Positions 9,444-16,769 of a stretch of 64,000 nt of DNA are shown here, in pieces; within the stretch, counting starts at the first letter, position 1; every line of letters begins with the position of its first letter. The translations under genes were made by a program, and so were the position numbers. Location of the stretch: contig NZ_JACHMO010000001.1 of the NCBI RefSeq assembly GCF_014205015.1, forward strand, positions 2,294,001 to 2,358,000, given 5' to 3'. The notes under the pieces were generated by a model. The model was not told the DNA's origin and ran no database searches. It saw nothing but the letters and a program-made list of their open reading frames with translations. The stretch comes from Saccharothrix ecbatanensis (GTDB lineage: Bacteria; Actinomycetota; Actinomycetes; Mycobacteriales; Pseudonocardiaceae).

Positions 9444-9510
9444 ACGACTTGCCTGGGCGCGTGGCCACTCCTGCGCGGCCGCGCGCCTCCCTGCGGACAA
9501 GGAGGACTGC

Positions 9511-10653
9511 GTGCGCATGACAACGTTGACGAAGTTGGGTGTGGCCGCCGCGTTGGCGATGAGCGGACTGGTGGTCGCACCGGCCGCCCAGGCCGCACCG
9601 CCGTCGGCACAGCTGTCACCGGGGCTGGTGTCCTCGATGCGGGCCGCGTTCGGGCTGACCGAACACCAGGCCCTGGCCAGGATCGACCAGGAGTCCAAGG
9701 CCACGCGGCAGGCGCCGTCCGCACGTGCCGCGGCCGGCTCGTCGTTCGGCGGGAGCTGGTTCGACCAGGACAAGGGCGTGCTCGTGGTCGGCGTGACCGA
9801 CGCGGCCGCCGCCGAACGGGTCCGGGCCACGGGCGCCGAAGCCCGGCTGGTCGACCGGACCGCCGGCGAACTCGACCGGCTCAAGGACCGCGTGGACGCG
9901 CTGTCGGCGGCCGGCAAGGTCCCTTCGGCGGTCACCAGCTGGCACCCGGACCCGCGCAGCGGCGCGGTCGTGGTCGACGTCCAGCCCGGCGTGCAGACCG
10001 CGCAGGTCACGGAATTCCTTGCCGACGCACGGGAACTCGGCCCGATCGAGGTCAACACGAAGGGCGTCACCGCGCCCGTGCCGTTCGCGGCAGGCACCGT
10101 CGGCGGCGACCCGTACTACACCGGCAACGTCCGCTGCTCCATCGGCTTCTCGGTGCACGGCGGCTACGTCACCGCCGGGCACTGCGGCCGGACCGGCGCG
10201 CAGGTCTACGGCTGGGACCGGTCCTGGCAGGGCCAGTTCGCCGGATCTTCCTTCCCCGGCAACGACTACGCGTGGGTGCGCACCGGTGGCGGCTGGTGGA
10301 ACGTGCCGGTCGTGCTCGGCTGGGGCACGGTGCCGGACCGGCTCGTGCGCGGCTCGTGGGAAGCACCGGTCGGCACGTCGGTCTGCCGCTCCGGCTCGAC
10401 CACGCGCTGGCACTGCGGCGTGATCCAGTCCCGCAACGAGACCATCCACTACGCCCAGGGTGACGTGCACCAGATGGCGGGCACCAGCGTGTGCGCCGAG
10501 GGCGGCGACTCGGGCGGCTCGTTCATCACCGGCGACCAGGCCCAGGGCGTCACGTCCGGCGGGTACGGCAACTGCTCGTCGGGCGGCCGGACCTGGTTCC
10601 AGCCGATCAACGAGATCCTGTCCACCTACGGCTTGGCACTGCTCACCGCCTGA
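9511..10653 (+). CDS. Secreted S1-family serine protease precursor (streptogrisin/alpha-lytic type)
   Basis: 380-aa preproprotease exported by Sec. A signal peptide of about 29 residues ends VVAPAAQA-AP. A pro-region (about 30-190) of the alpha-lytic protease type follows, acting as folding chaperone in this family, with conserved WHPDPRSGAVVVDV near its end. The mature chymotrypsin-fold domain begins around VPFAAGTVGGDPYYTG. Catalytic triad: His224 in TAGHCG, Asp252 in GNDYAWV, Ser334 in GDSGGS; six cysteines could form the usual disulfides. GTG start with an excellent AAGGAGG. It is monocistronic, with its own operator-bearing promoter and a strong terminator, so it is expected to be induced separately, possibly by a sugar-responsive LacI protein. 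Confidence 0.95.
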   Translation: MRMTTLTKLGVAAALAMSGLVVAPAAQAAPPSAQLSPGLVSSMRAAFGLTEHQALARIDQESKATRQAPSARAAAGSSFGGSWFDQDKGVLVVGVTDAAAAERVRATGAEARLVDRTAGELDRLKDRVDALSAAGKVPSAVTSWHPDPRSGAVVVDVQPGVQTAQVTEFLADARELGPIEVNTKGVTAPVPFAAGTVGGDPYYTGNVRCSIGFSVHGGYVTAGHCGRTGAQVYGWDRSWQGQFAGSSFPGNDYAWVRTGGGWWNVPVVLGWGTVPDRLVRGSWEAPVGTSVCRSGSTTRWHCGVIQSRNETIHYAQGDVHQMAGTSVCAEGGDSGGSFITGDQAQGVTSGGYGNCSSGGRTWFQPINEILSTYGLALLTA

Positions 10654-10673
10654 CCTCACCGCCTGACCGCGAC

Positions 10674-10703
10674 AGGCCCGCCCGCACAGCTGCGGGCGGG
10701 CCT
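10674..10703 (+). terminator. Rho-independent-type hairpin after the S1 protease gene
   Basis: A perfect 13-bp stem (arms AGGCCCGCCCGCA and TGCGGGCGGGCCT) with a CAGC loop, 20 nt downstream of the stop codon. Confidence 0.85.
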
Positions 10704-10773
10704 ACGCGCGTTGACCTGTCACTACGTTCCCGTCAAGTGAATTGCCGTTGACGTTCTCGGTCTTCCGACACTG

Positions 10774-10802
10774 TTGCATCCGTCACGGGCGGCCTCTACG
10801 GT
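10774..10802 (+). promoter_or_regulatory. Putative promoter of the GH3-ABC-GH31 operon
   Basis: TTGCAT, a 17-nt spacer and TACGGT (-10, TAnnnT). A start about 7 nt downstream would fall at the first base of the LacI-type operator. Supported by spacing and by the operator position, not by data. Confidence 0.55.
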
Positions 10803-10808
10803 TGCCAG

Positions 10809-10822
10809 TCGAAGCGCTTCGA
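10809..10822. promoter_or_regulatory. LacI-family operator TCGAAGCGCTTCGA
   Basis: A perfect 14-bp palindrome with the central CG of LacI/GalR operators. It sits at the predicted transcription start of the operon, where a bound repressor would block RNA polymerase. Its core AAGCGCTT is shared with the palindrome at 20364-20375 in front of the local lacI-type gene and the GH2 gene, so that LacI protein is the likely ligand. Confidence 0.75.
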
Positions 10823-10865
10823 TGACGCGGGAGCCCTGCTCCCTCCGAAGACGAAGGGGATGACC

Positions 10866-13778
10866 GTGTCGAGACTCCGCCGCCCGGTGCTGATGTCACT
10901 GGTCGCGTTGCTGGTGTTGATACCCCTGCCCGCCCACGCCCAGGAGCTGCCGTTCCGCGACCCCGACCTGCCGCGCGCCGTCCGGATCGACGACCTGGTG
11001 GGGAGGTTGACGGCCGACGAGAAGGTGTCGTTGCTGCACCAGTACCAGCCGGCGATCCCGAGGCTCGGGATCGGCGCGTTCAAGACCGGCACGGAGGCCC
11101 TGCACGGCGTCGCCTGGCTCGGCGAGTCGACGGTCTTCCCCCAGGCACTCGGCCTGGCCAACACCTGGAACCCCGACCTGGTCAAGCAGATCGGCGCGGT
11201 GACCGGCCGCGAGGCCCGCGGCTTCCACGCGAAGGACCCCGCGTACAACGGCCTGAACCTGTGGGCGCCGGTGGTGAACCTGTTGCGCGACCCGAGGTGG
11301 GGGCGCAACGAGGAGGGCTACTCGGAGGACCCGTACCTGACCGGCGCGATCTCGACCGCGTACGGCCACGGCATCCAGGGCGACCACCCCGACTACCTCC
11401 AGGCAGCGCCGACGCTGAAGCACTACCTGGCGTACAACGTCGAGGACAACCGCACCACGGTCGACTCGATCGTCCCGCCGCGGATCATGAAGGACTACGA
11501 CGAGGCCGCGTTCAAGCCGGCGATCTCGGCGAACGCCGCGACCGGCGTGATGGCCTCGTACAACCTGGTCAACGGCCGCCCCACGCACGTCATGCACGAC
11601 CTGGACGACGTCGTGCGCTCGTGGACCGACGAGGACCTGATGATCGTCGGTGACGCGGCCGGCGCGTCGAACCTCACCGGCTCGCAGCGGTACTACGCGA
11701 CCAAGGCGGAGGGCAACGCGGCGGCGGTCCGCGCGGGACTGGACAGCTTCACCGAGGACAACCAGAACTCCGCGCCGACCACGACGGCGATCAAGTCCGC
11801 GCTCGCACAGGGTCTGATCACCATGGCGGACGTCGAGGGCGCCGTGCGGAACGTGCTGTCGATCCGCTTCCGGCTCGGCGAGTTCGACCCGGCGGGCCGT
11901 AACCCGTACGCGAGCATCACCCCGGACGTGATCGACGCGCCGGAGCACCGTGAACTGGCCCGCAAGGCCGCTGCCGAGCAGATGGTGCTGCTGCGCAACG
12001 ACAATAAGACCCTTCCGCTGTCCACCGCGGACACGAAGAAGGTCGCGGTCGTCGGCCAGCTCGCCGACACGCTGTACGAGGACTGGTACTCGGGCACCAT
12101 GCCCTACCGGGTCACGCCGGTGAAGGGTCTCGCGGAACGCGCGGCGGTCACGGCGAGCGAGGGCGTGGACCGGATCAGGTTGAAGAACCTGGCCACCGGC
12201 AACTACGTCACCGCGTCCGCGGCGGAGGCCGGCGCGGCGCTGACCGCCACCGAGGCGACCCCGACCGACGCGAGCGGGCTGGACGTGTTCGACTGGGGCG
12301 AGGGCACCGTCACGCTCCGGGCCGCGGCCAACGGCAAGACCCTGTCCCTCGGCGACGGGCGTGCCTTGGTCAACAACGCCGTGCAGCCCAACGGCTGGTT
12401 CGTCCAGCAGCAGTTCAAGCTCCTGGCGCAGACCGACGGCTCGTACGTGCTGGAGTACGCGGGCAACGAGGTCACGCAGTCGTGGTTCGGCCGGAACAGG
12501 TACGTGGTCGTGGGCGCGGACGGCAAGCTGACCGTGGGCGCCGAGACGCCGGAAGGCGCGGCGAAGTTCGGCCGCGAGGTCGTGCACAGCGGTGTGGAAA
12601 GCGCTGTGGCGGCGGCGAAGGGCGCCGACGCGGCGGTCGTGGTGGTCGGCAGCATGCCGTTCATCAACGGCCGTGAGGACGACGACCGCAAGACCACCGC
12701 GCTGCCCGCCGGTCAGCGTGCCGTGATCGACGCGGTGCGCAAGGCGAACCCGCGCACGATCGTGGTGCTGGAGAGCAGCTACCCGTACTCGGGCGACTGG
12801 GACACCGCCGACCTGCCCGCGATCCTCTGGACCACGCACGCGGGCCAGGAGACCGGCCGGGCGCTGGCGGACGTGCTGTTCGGCGACACCAACCCGAGCG
12901 GCAAGCTGACCCAGACGTGGTACCGGTCCGACGCGGACCTGCCGGACATCCTCCAGTACGACATCTCCAAGTCCGGGCACACCTACCAGTACTTCCAGGG
13001 CAAGCCGCTGTACCCGTTCGGGTACGGGCTGAGCTACACGTCGTTCCGCTACGACAGGTTGCAGGTCGACAGGACCACCGTGGACGCCGCCGGTCAGGTG
13101 AAGGCACGCGTGGACGTGACGAACACCGGCGACCGGGCGGGCTCCGACGTGGTGCAGCTGTTCTCGCACCAGAAGAAGTCGCGGGCGGAGCAGCCGGTCA
13201 AGCAGCTGCGCGCGTTCGAACGGGTGGAGCTGGGGCCGGGTGAGACCAAGACGGTCGAGTTCACCGTTCCAGCCTCCGACCTGTCCTTCTGGGACGTGAC
13301 GCGGGAGAAGCGGGTGGTGGAGACGGCGCCGCACGACCTGATCGTCGGTTCACTCACCCGTGCGATCAACGTGCGGGGCGAGAAGATCCCGCCGCGTGAC
13401 CTGCGCAAGACCACCCAGGCGCAGAACTTCGACGACTACTCCGGCGTGACCCTGGTGGACACCACCAAGGAACTCGGCACCGCCGTGGCCGCGACGGCGC
13501 CGGGCCAGTGGGTCGCGTTCGAGGACGTGAACCTCGGCCGGTCTTCCCGGTCGCTGTCGGTCCGGGTGGCGAACCCGGACGCGCCGACGACCGTGGAGGT
13601 CCGCCTGGGCGGCCCGACCGGCCGGCTGGTGGGAACGGTGGCCGTGCCGACCACGGCCGACAAGTACTCCTGGACGTCCGTCTCGGCGCCTCTGCGCGAC
13701 GCGGCCGGTCGACAGGACGTGTACCTGGTCTTCACGGGGAAGGCCCGGATCGACAACCTCACCGTGGAGGGATCCTGA
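10866..13778 (+). CDS. Secreted glycoside hydrolase family 3 (beta-glucosidase/beta-xylosidase type) with beta-trefoil-like insert and C-terminal CBM6-like domain
   Basis: 970 aa. Signal peptide with the hydrophobic run VALLVLIPLPAHA and cleavage before QE. The (alpha/beta)8 barrel (about 30-330) contains GTEALHGVAW, NPRWGR-like DPRWGRNEEGYSEDP, KHYLAYN and the nucleophile Asp263 in VGDAAG. The second alpha/beta sandwich domain (from about 355) is interrupted at about 434-570 by a module with LKNLATGNYVTA-like repeats, resembling the fascin/ricin beta-trefoil. It resumes at AAVVVVGS and is followed by an Fn3-like domain (VKARVDVTNTGDRAGSDVVQLF) and a CBM6-like tail (about 835-970). Start: AAGGGG lies only 1 nt before the ATG at 10860 but 7 nt before the in-frame GTG at 10866, which I prefer. 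First gene of the operon; its stop overlaps the next start (TGATG). In the xyloglucan model it removes glucose or xylose outside the cell. Confidence 0.92.
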   Translation: MSRLRRPVLMSLVALLVLIPLPAHAQELPFRDPDLPRAVRIDDLVGRLTADEKVSLLHQYQPAIPRLGIGAFKTGTEALHGVAWLGESTVFPQALGLANTWNPDLVKQIGAVTGREARGFHAKDPAYNGLNLWAPVVNLLRDPRWGRNEEGYSEDPYLTGAISTAYGHGIQGDHPDYLQAAPTLKHYLAYNVEDNRTTVDSIVPPRIMKDYDEAAFKPAISANAATGVMASYNLVNGRPTHVMHDLDDVVRSWTDEDLMIVGDAAGASNLTGSQRYYATKAEGNAAAVRAGLDSFTEDNQNSAPTTTAIKSALAQGLITMADVEGAVRNVLSIRFRLGEFDPAGRNPYASITPDVIDAPEHRELARKAAAEQMVLLRNDNKTLPLSTADTKKVAVVGQLADTLYEDWYSGTMPYRVTPVKGLAERAAVTASEGVDRIRLKNLATGNYVTASAAEAGAALTATEATPTDASGLDVFDWGEGTVTLRAAANGKTLSLGDGRALVNNAVQPNGWFVQQQFKLLAQTDGSYVLEYAGNEVTQSWFGRNRYVVVGADGKLTVGAETPEGAAKFGREVVHSGVESAVAAAKGADAAVVVVGSMPFINGREDDDRKTTALPAGQRAVIDAVRKANPRTIVVLESSYPYSGDWDTADLPAILWTTHAGQETGRALADVLFGDTNPSGKLTQTWYRSDADLPDILQYDISKSGHTYQYFQGKPLYPFGYGLSYTSFRYDRLQVDRTTVDAAGQVKARVDVTNTGDRAGSDVVQLFSHQKKSRAEQPVKQLRAFERVELGPGETKTVEFTVPASDLSFWDVTREKRVVETAPHDLIVGSLTRAINVRGEKIPPRDLRKTTQAQNFDDYSGVTLVDTTKELGTAVAATAPGQWVAFEDVNLGRSSRSLSVRVANPDAPTTVEVRLGGPTGRLVGTVAVPTTADKYSWTSVSAPLRDAAGRQDVYLVFTGKARIDNLTVEGS

Positions 13779-15058
13779 TGTCCAAGCGACTCCTGGTGGC
13801 CGCCGTAGCGGCCCTGATGGCCGTGGCCGGGTGCGGCGGCGGTTCGGACGACGCGTCCGACGGCAAGACGCTCAAGCTGTGGCACTACGAAGGCCCGGAC
13901 AGCGCCATGGGGGTGGCGTGGGCGGAGGCGATCAAGCAGTTCGAGGCCTCCCACCCGGGTGTGAAGGTGGAGTTCGAGGAGAAGGGCTTCGAGCAGATCC
14001 AGAAGACGGCGCCGATGGTGCTCAACTCCAACGACGCGCCGGACCTCCTGGAGTACAACAAGGGCAACGCGACCGCCGGGCTGCTGTCCAAGCAGGGCCT
14101 GCTGACCGACATGAGCGAAGAGGTCACCAAGCGCGGCTGGGACAAGAAGCTCGGTCCGGGCATCGACACCACGGCCAAGTACGACGAGCGCGGCGTGATG
14201 GGTTCGGGCAAGTGGTACGGCATCCCCAACTACGCCGAGTACGTGATGGTCTACTACAACAAGACCATGTTCGACCAGCAGGGCTTGGCCGAGCCCAAGA
14301 CGCTGGACGAGCTGACGGCCGCGATGGCGAAGTTCGTCGCCGCCGGGATCACCCCGCTCGCGCTCGGCGGCGCGGAGTACCCCGCCCACCAGCTGTTCTA
14401 CCAGTTGGCGTTGACCAAGGCCGACCGTGACTGGGTGGACCGCTTCCAGCGCTACACCGGTGACGTGAACTTCCACGACAACACGTGGGTGTACGGCGCG
14501 GAGACGTTCGCCAAGTGGCTGCGCGAGGGCTACATCTCCAAGGACTCGGCGGGTGTGAAGGCCGAGGAGATGGGTGTCTCGTTCATGCAGGGCAAGGCGC
14601 CGATCATGGTCAGTGGTAGCTGGTGGTACGGCCGGGTGGCGTCCCAGGTGAAGGACTTCGAGTGGGCGTCGGTGCCGTGGCCGGGTATGACGGCCGGGTC
14701 GAGCGGCAACCTGTGGGTGGTGCCGAAGGGGTCGAAGAACAAGCAGCTCGCCTACGACTTCATCGAGATCACCATGTCGCCGGCGATCCAGGACAAGCTG
14801 CGTGACGCCGGTGGCATCGCGGTCGCGCCGAGCGCCACGCCGCCGACCGACCCGAAGACCAAGCAGCTGAACGACGACTTCAAGACGATCAGCGATGCCG
14901 ACAGGTTGGCCTTCTACCCCGACTGGCCCGCCCCCGGCTTCTACGACGCCCAGGTGTCGTCGGTGCAGAAGCTGATCACCGGGCAGGCGGGGCCGCATGA
15001 GGTGCTGACCGAGATGGCGGACTACTACAAGGAAAACACGGCGAGCGTAGGCAAATGA
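13778..15058 (+). CDS. ABC importer solute-binding lipoprotein (carbohydrate, family 1 type)
   Basis: 426 aa. Lipoprotein signal peptide with lipobox AVAGC (Cys19), then a Gly/Ser/Asp linker and a MalE-like fold: LKLWHYEGPDSAMGVAWAEAIKQF at the start, APDLLEYN, KWYGIPNYAEYVMVYYNK, GKAPIMVSGSWW and WVVPKGSKNKQLAYDFI, all typical for oligosaccharide-binding proteins. It would be tethered outside the membrane and deliver sugar to the two permeases that follow. Its start overlaps the GH3 stop and its stop overlaps the next start (ATGA), so translation is probably coupled. The ligand is predicted to be a (xylo)gluco-oligosaccharide from context only. Confidence 0.94.
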   Translation: MSKRLLVAAVAALMAVAGCGGGSDDASDGKTLKLWHYEGPDSAMGVAWAEAIKQFEASHPGVKVEFEEKGFEQIQKTAPMVLNSNDAPDLLEYNKGNATAGLLSKQGLLTDMSEEVTKRGWDKKLGPGIDTTAKYDERGVMGSGKWYGIPNYAEYVMVYYNKTMFDQQGLAEPKTLDELTAAMAKFVAAGITPLALGGAEYPAHQLFYQLALTKADRDWVDRFQRYTGDVNFHDNTWVYGAETFAKWLREGYISKDSAGVKAEEMGVSFMQGKAPIMVSGSWWYGRVASQVKDFEWASVPWPGMTAGSSGNLWVVPKGSKNKQLAYDFIEITMSPAIQDKLRDAGGIAVAPSATPPTDPKTKQLNDDFKTISDADRLAFYPDWPAPGFYDAQVSSVQKLITGQAGPHEVLTEMADYYKENTASVGK

Positions 15059-15960
15059 GCGTTGTCCCCTTCTCGATCCGTGATCGCGGGTCGTACCTGT
15101 GGTTCCTGATACCGGGTGCGTTGTTGTTGCTCGCGGTGATCCTGGTGCCGTTCGGGATGAACATCGGCATCAGCTTCACCGAGTGGTCCGGCGCGGGTGA
15201 GCCGGAGTGGATCGGGCTGGACAACTACACCCGGTTGATGGGCGATGGCACGTTCTGGGCGTCGTTCCGGCACAACGTGGGCCTGGTGGTGGCGATGGCG
15301 GTCCTGCCGACGTTGGCGGGGCTCGTCATCGCCGCGGCCCTGTTCGACTTCGTCGGAAAGCATTTCGGGTCGCGGCACGCCAGCATCCTGCGGGCGTGCA
15401 TCTACCTGCCGCAGGTGTTGCCGATCGCGGTGGCCGGGATCGTGTGGAGCTGGATCCTGGCCCCACAGGACGGCGCGCTCAACGAGGTGCTGCGCGCCGT
15501 CGGGTTGGACTCGTTGGCGCAGAACTGGCTGGGCGACCCGGATCTGGCGTTGTGGTCGGTGATGGGGGTGATGCTGTGGATCCAGGTCGGCTACCCGGTG
15601 GTCATCTTCATGGCCGGGATGCAGCGGGTGGACCCGTCGTTGCACGAGGCGGCGGAGTTGGACGGGGCGTCGTGGTGGGGCCGGTTCTACCACGTGACGG
15701 TGCCGCAGATCCGGCCGGAGATCTTCGTGGTGCTGCTGACGTGCACGATCGCGGCGTTGAAGGTGTTCGCGCCGATCTACGTGCTGACCCGCGGTGGTCC
15801 GGGCGGGTCGACGAACGTGCCGTCGTACTACTCGTTCCAGAACTTCTTCGAGAAGACCCAGGTCGGCTACGGCGCGGCGATCGCCACGGTGCTGACCGTG
15901 CTGATCCTGGTGCTGACGACGGTGTTCCTGCGGGTGCAGAATCGGGGTGATCACCGGTGA
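15055..15960 (+). CDS. ABC sugar transporter permease (MalF type)
   Basis: 301 aa, six membrane segments, starting LWFLIPGALLLLAVILVPFG as in MalF/UgpA proteins. The EAA loop that contacts the ATPase is HEAAELDGASWWGRFYHVTVP (around residues 198-218). ATG overlaps the preceding stop; the GTG of the next permease overlaps its own stop (GTGA). Confidence 0.95.
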   Translation: MSVVPFSIRDRGSYLWFLIPGALLLLAVILVPFGMNIGISFTEWSGAGEPEWIGLDNYTRLMGDGTFWASFRHNVGLVVAMAVLPTLAGLVIAAALFDFVGKHFGSRHASILRACIYLPQVLPIAVAGIVWSWILAPQDGALNEVLRAVGLDSLAQNWLGDPDLALWSVMGVMLWIQVGYPVVIFMAGMQRVDPSLHEAAELDGASWWGRFYHVTVPQIRPEIFVVLLTCTIAALKVFAPIYVLTRGGPGGSTNVPSYYSFQNFFEKTQVGYGAAIATVLTVLILVLTTVFLRVQNRGDHR

Positions 15961-16769
15961 AGCGGCACGCGGTGTTGTGGTCGATGATCGTGCTGGCCGT
16001 GGTGATGCTGGTGCCGTTCTTCCTCGTCGCGCTCAACGCGGTGAAGACACCGGAGGAGTACTCGACCGGCGGCCCGCTCGACCTGCCGGGCGGCATCTCC
16101 CTGGACGGCATAGTCGCGTTCTGGGAACGGGTCGACTTCGGCGAGAAGCTGCTCAACAGCGTGGTGATCAGCGGGTCGGTGGCGGTGCTCGCGGTGGTGG
16201 TGTCGGTGTTCAACGCCTACGCGTTGGGCATCGGCCGGGTGAAGGGCCGCCTGTGGATCCTGGTGGTGTTCCTCATCGCGAACACCCTGCCGCAGGAGGC
16301 GTTGGTCTACCCGCTGTACTTCCTGGCCAACCAGGTCGGCCTGTACGACACGAAACTGGCCGTGATCATCATCTTCACGGTGATCCAGGCCGCGTTCGGC
16401 ACCTACCTGCTCACCTCCACCCTCGGCGGCTTCCCCCGCGAACTGCTGGAAGCCGCCCGGATCGACGGCGCCAACAAGTGGCAGACGCTGGTGCGGATCG
16501 TGGTGCCGATCAGCAAACCCACCCTCGGCGTGCTGTTCGTGTTCTTCTTCATCTGGACCTGGAACGAATTCTTCCTGCCCCTGGTCCTGCTGATCTCCAA
16601 CGAGAACCAGACCGTGCCGGTGGCACTGGGTGTGTTGCAGGGCCAACGGATGATGGACGCCACCATGACCAGCGCCTCCGCGCTGCTCGGCGTCATCCCG
16701 GCCATCGTCTTCTTCCTCATCTTCCAGCGCGCGTTGACCCGCGGCATCACAGCAGGAGCAGTCAAATGA
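15957..16769 (+). CDS. ABC sugar transporter permease (MalG type)
   Basis: 270 aa with six membrane segments. The EAA motif is ELLEAARIDGANKWQTLVRIVVP (about 161-183) and WNEFFLPLVLL is typical of MalG-type partners. It overlaps its neighbours on both sides. The importer has no ATPase gene anywhere in the locus. Actinomycete sugar importers of this class commonly share the multitasking ATPase MsiK encoded elsewhere, so that is the expected partner. Confidence 0.95.
   Translation: MKRHAVLWSMIVLAVVMLVPFFLVALNAVKTPEEYSTGGPLDLPGGISLDGIVAFWERVDFGEKLLNSVVISGSVAVLAVVVSVFNAYALGIGRVKGRLWILVVFLIANTLPQEALVYPLYFLANQVGLYDTKLAVIIIFTVIQAAFGTYLLTSTLGGFPRELLEAARIDGANKWQTLVRIVVPISKPTLGVLFVFFFIWTWNEFFLPLVLLISNENQTVPVALGVLQGQRMMDATMTSASALLGVIPAIVFFLIFQRALTRGITAGAVK

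Noticed and set aside
10896..13334. Long open frame on the minus strand (about 800 codons) opposite the GH3 gene
   Set aside because: Low-complexity Arg/Val/His-rich translation without domains; a mirror effect of GC-rich codons. The same holds for frames opposite the GH2 gene (20484-22961), the receptor-like gene (6512-8536) and the GH87 gene (61133-62824).
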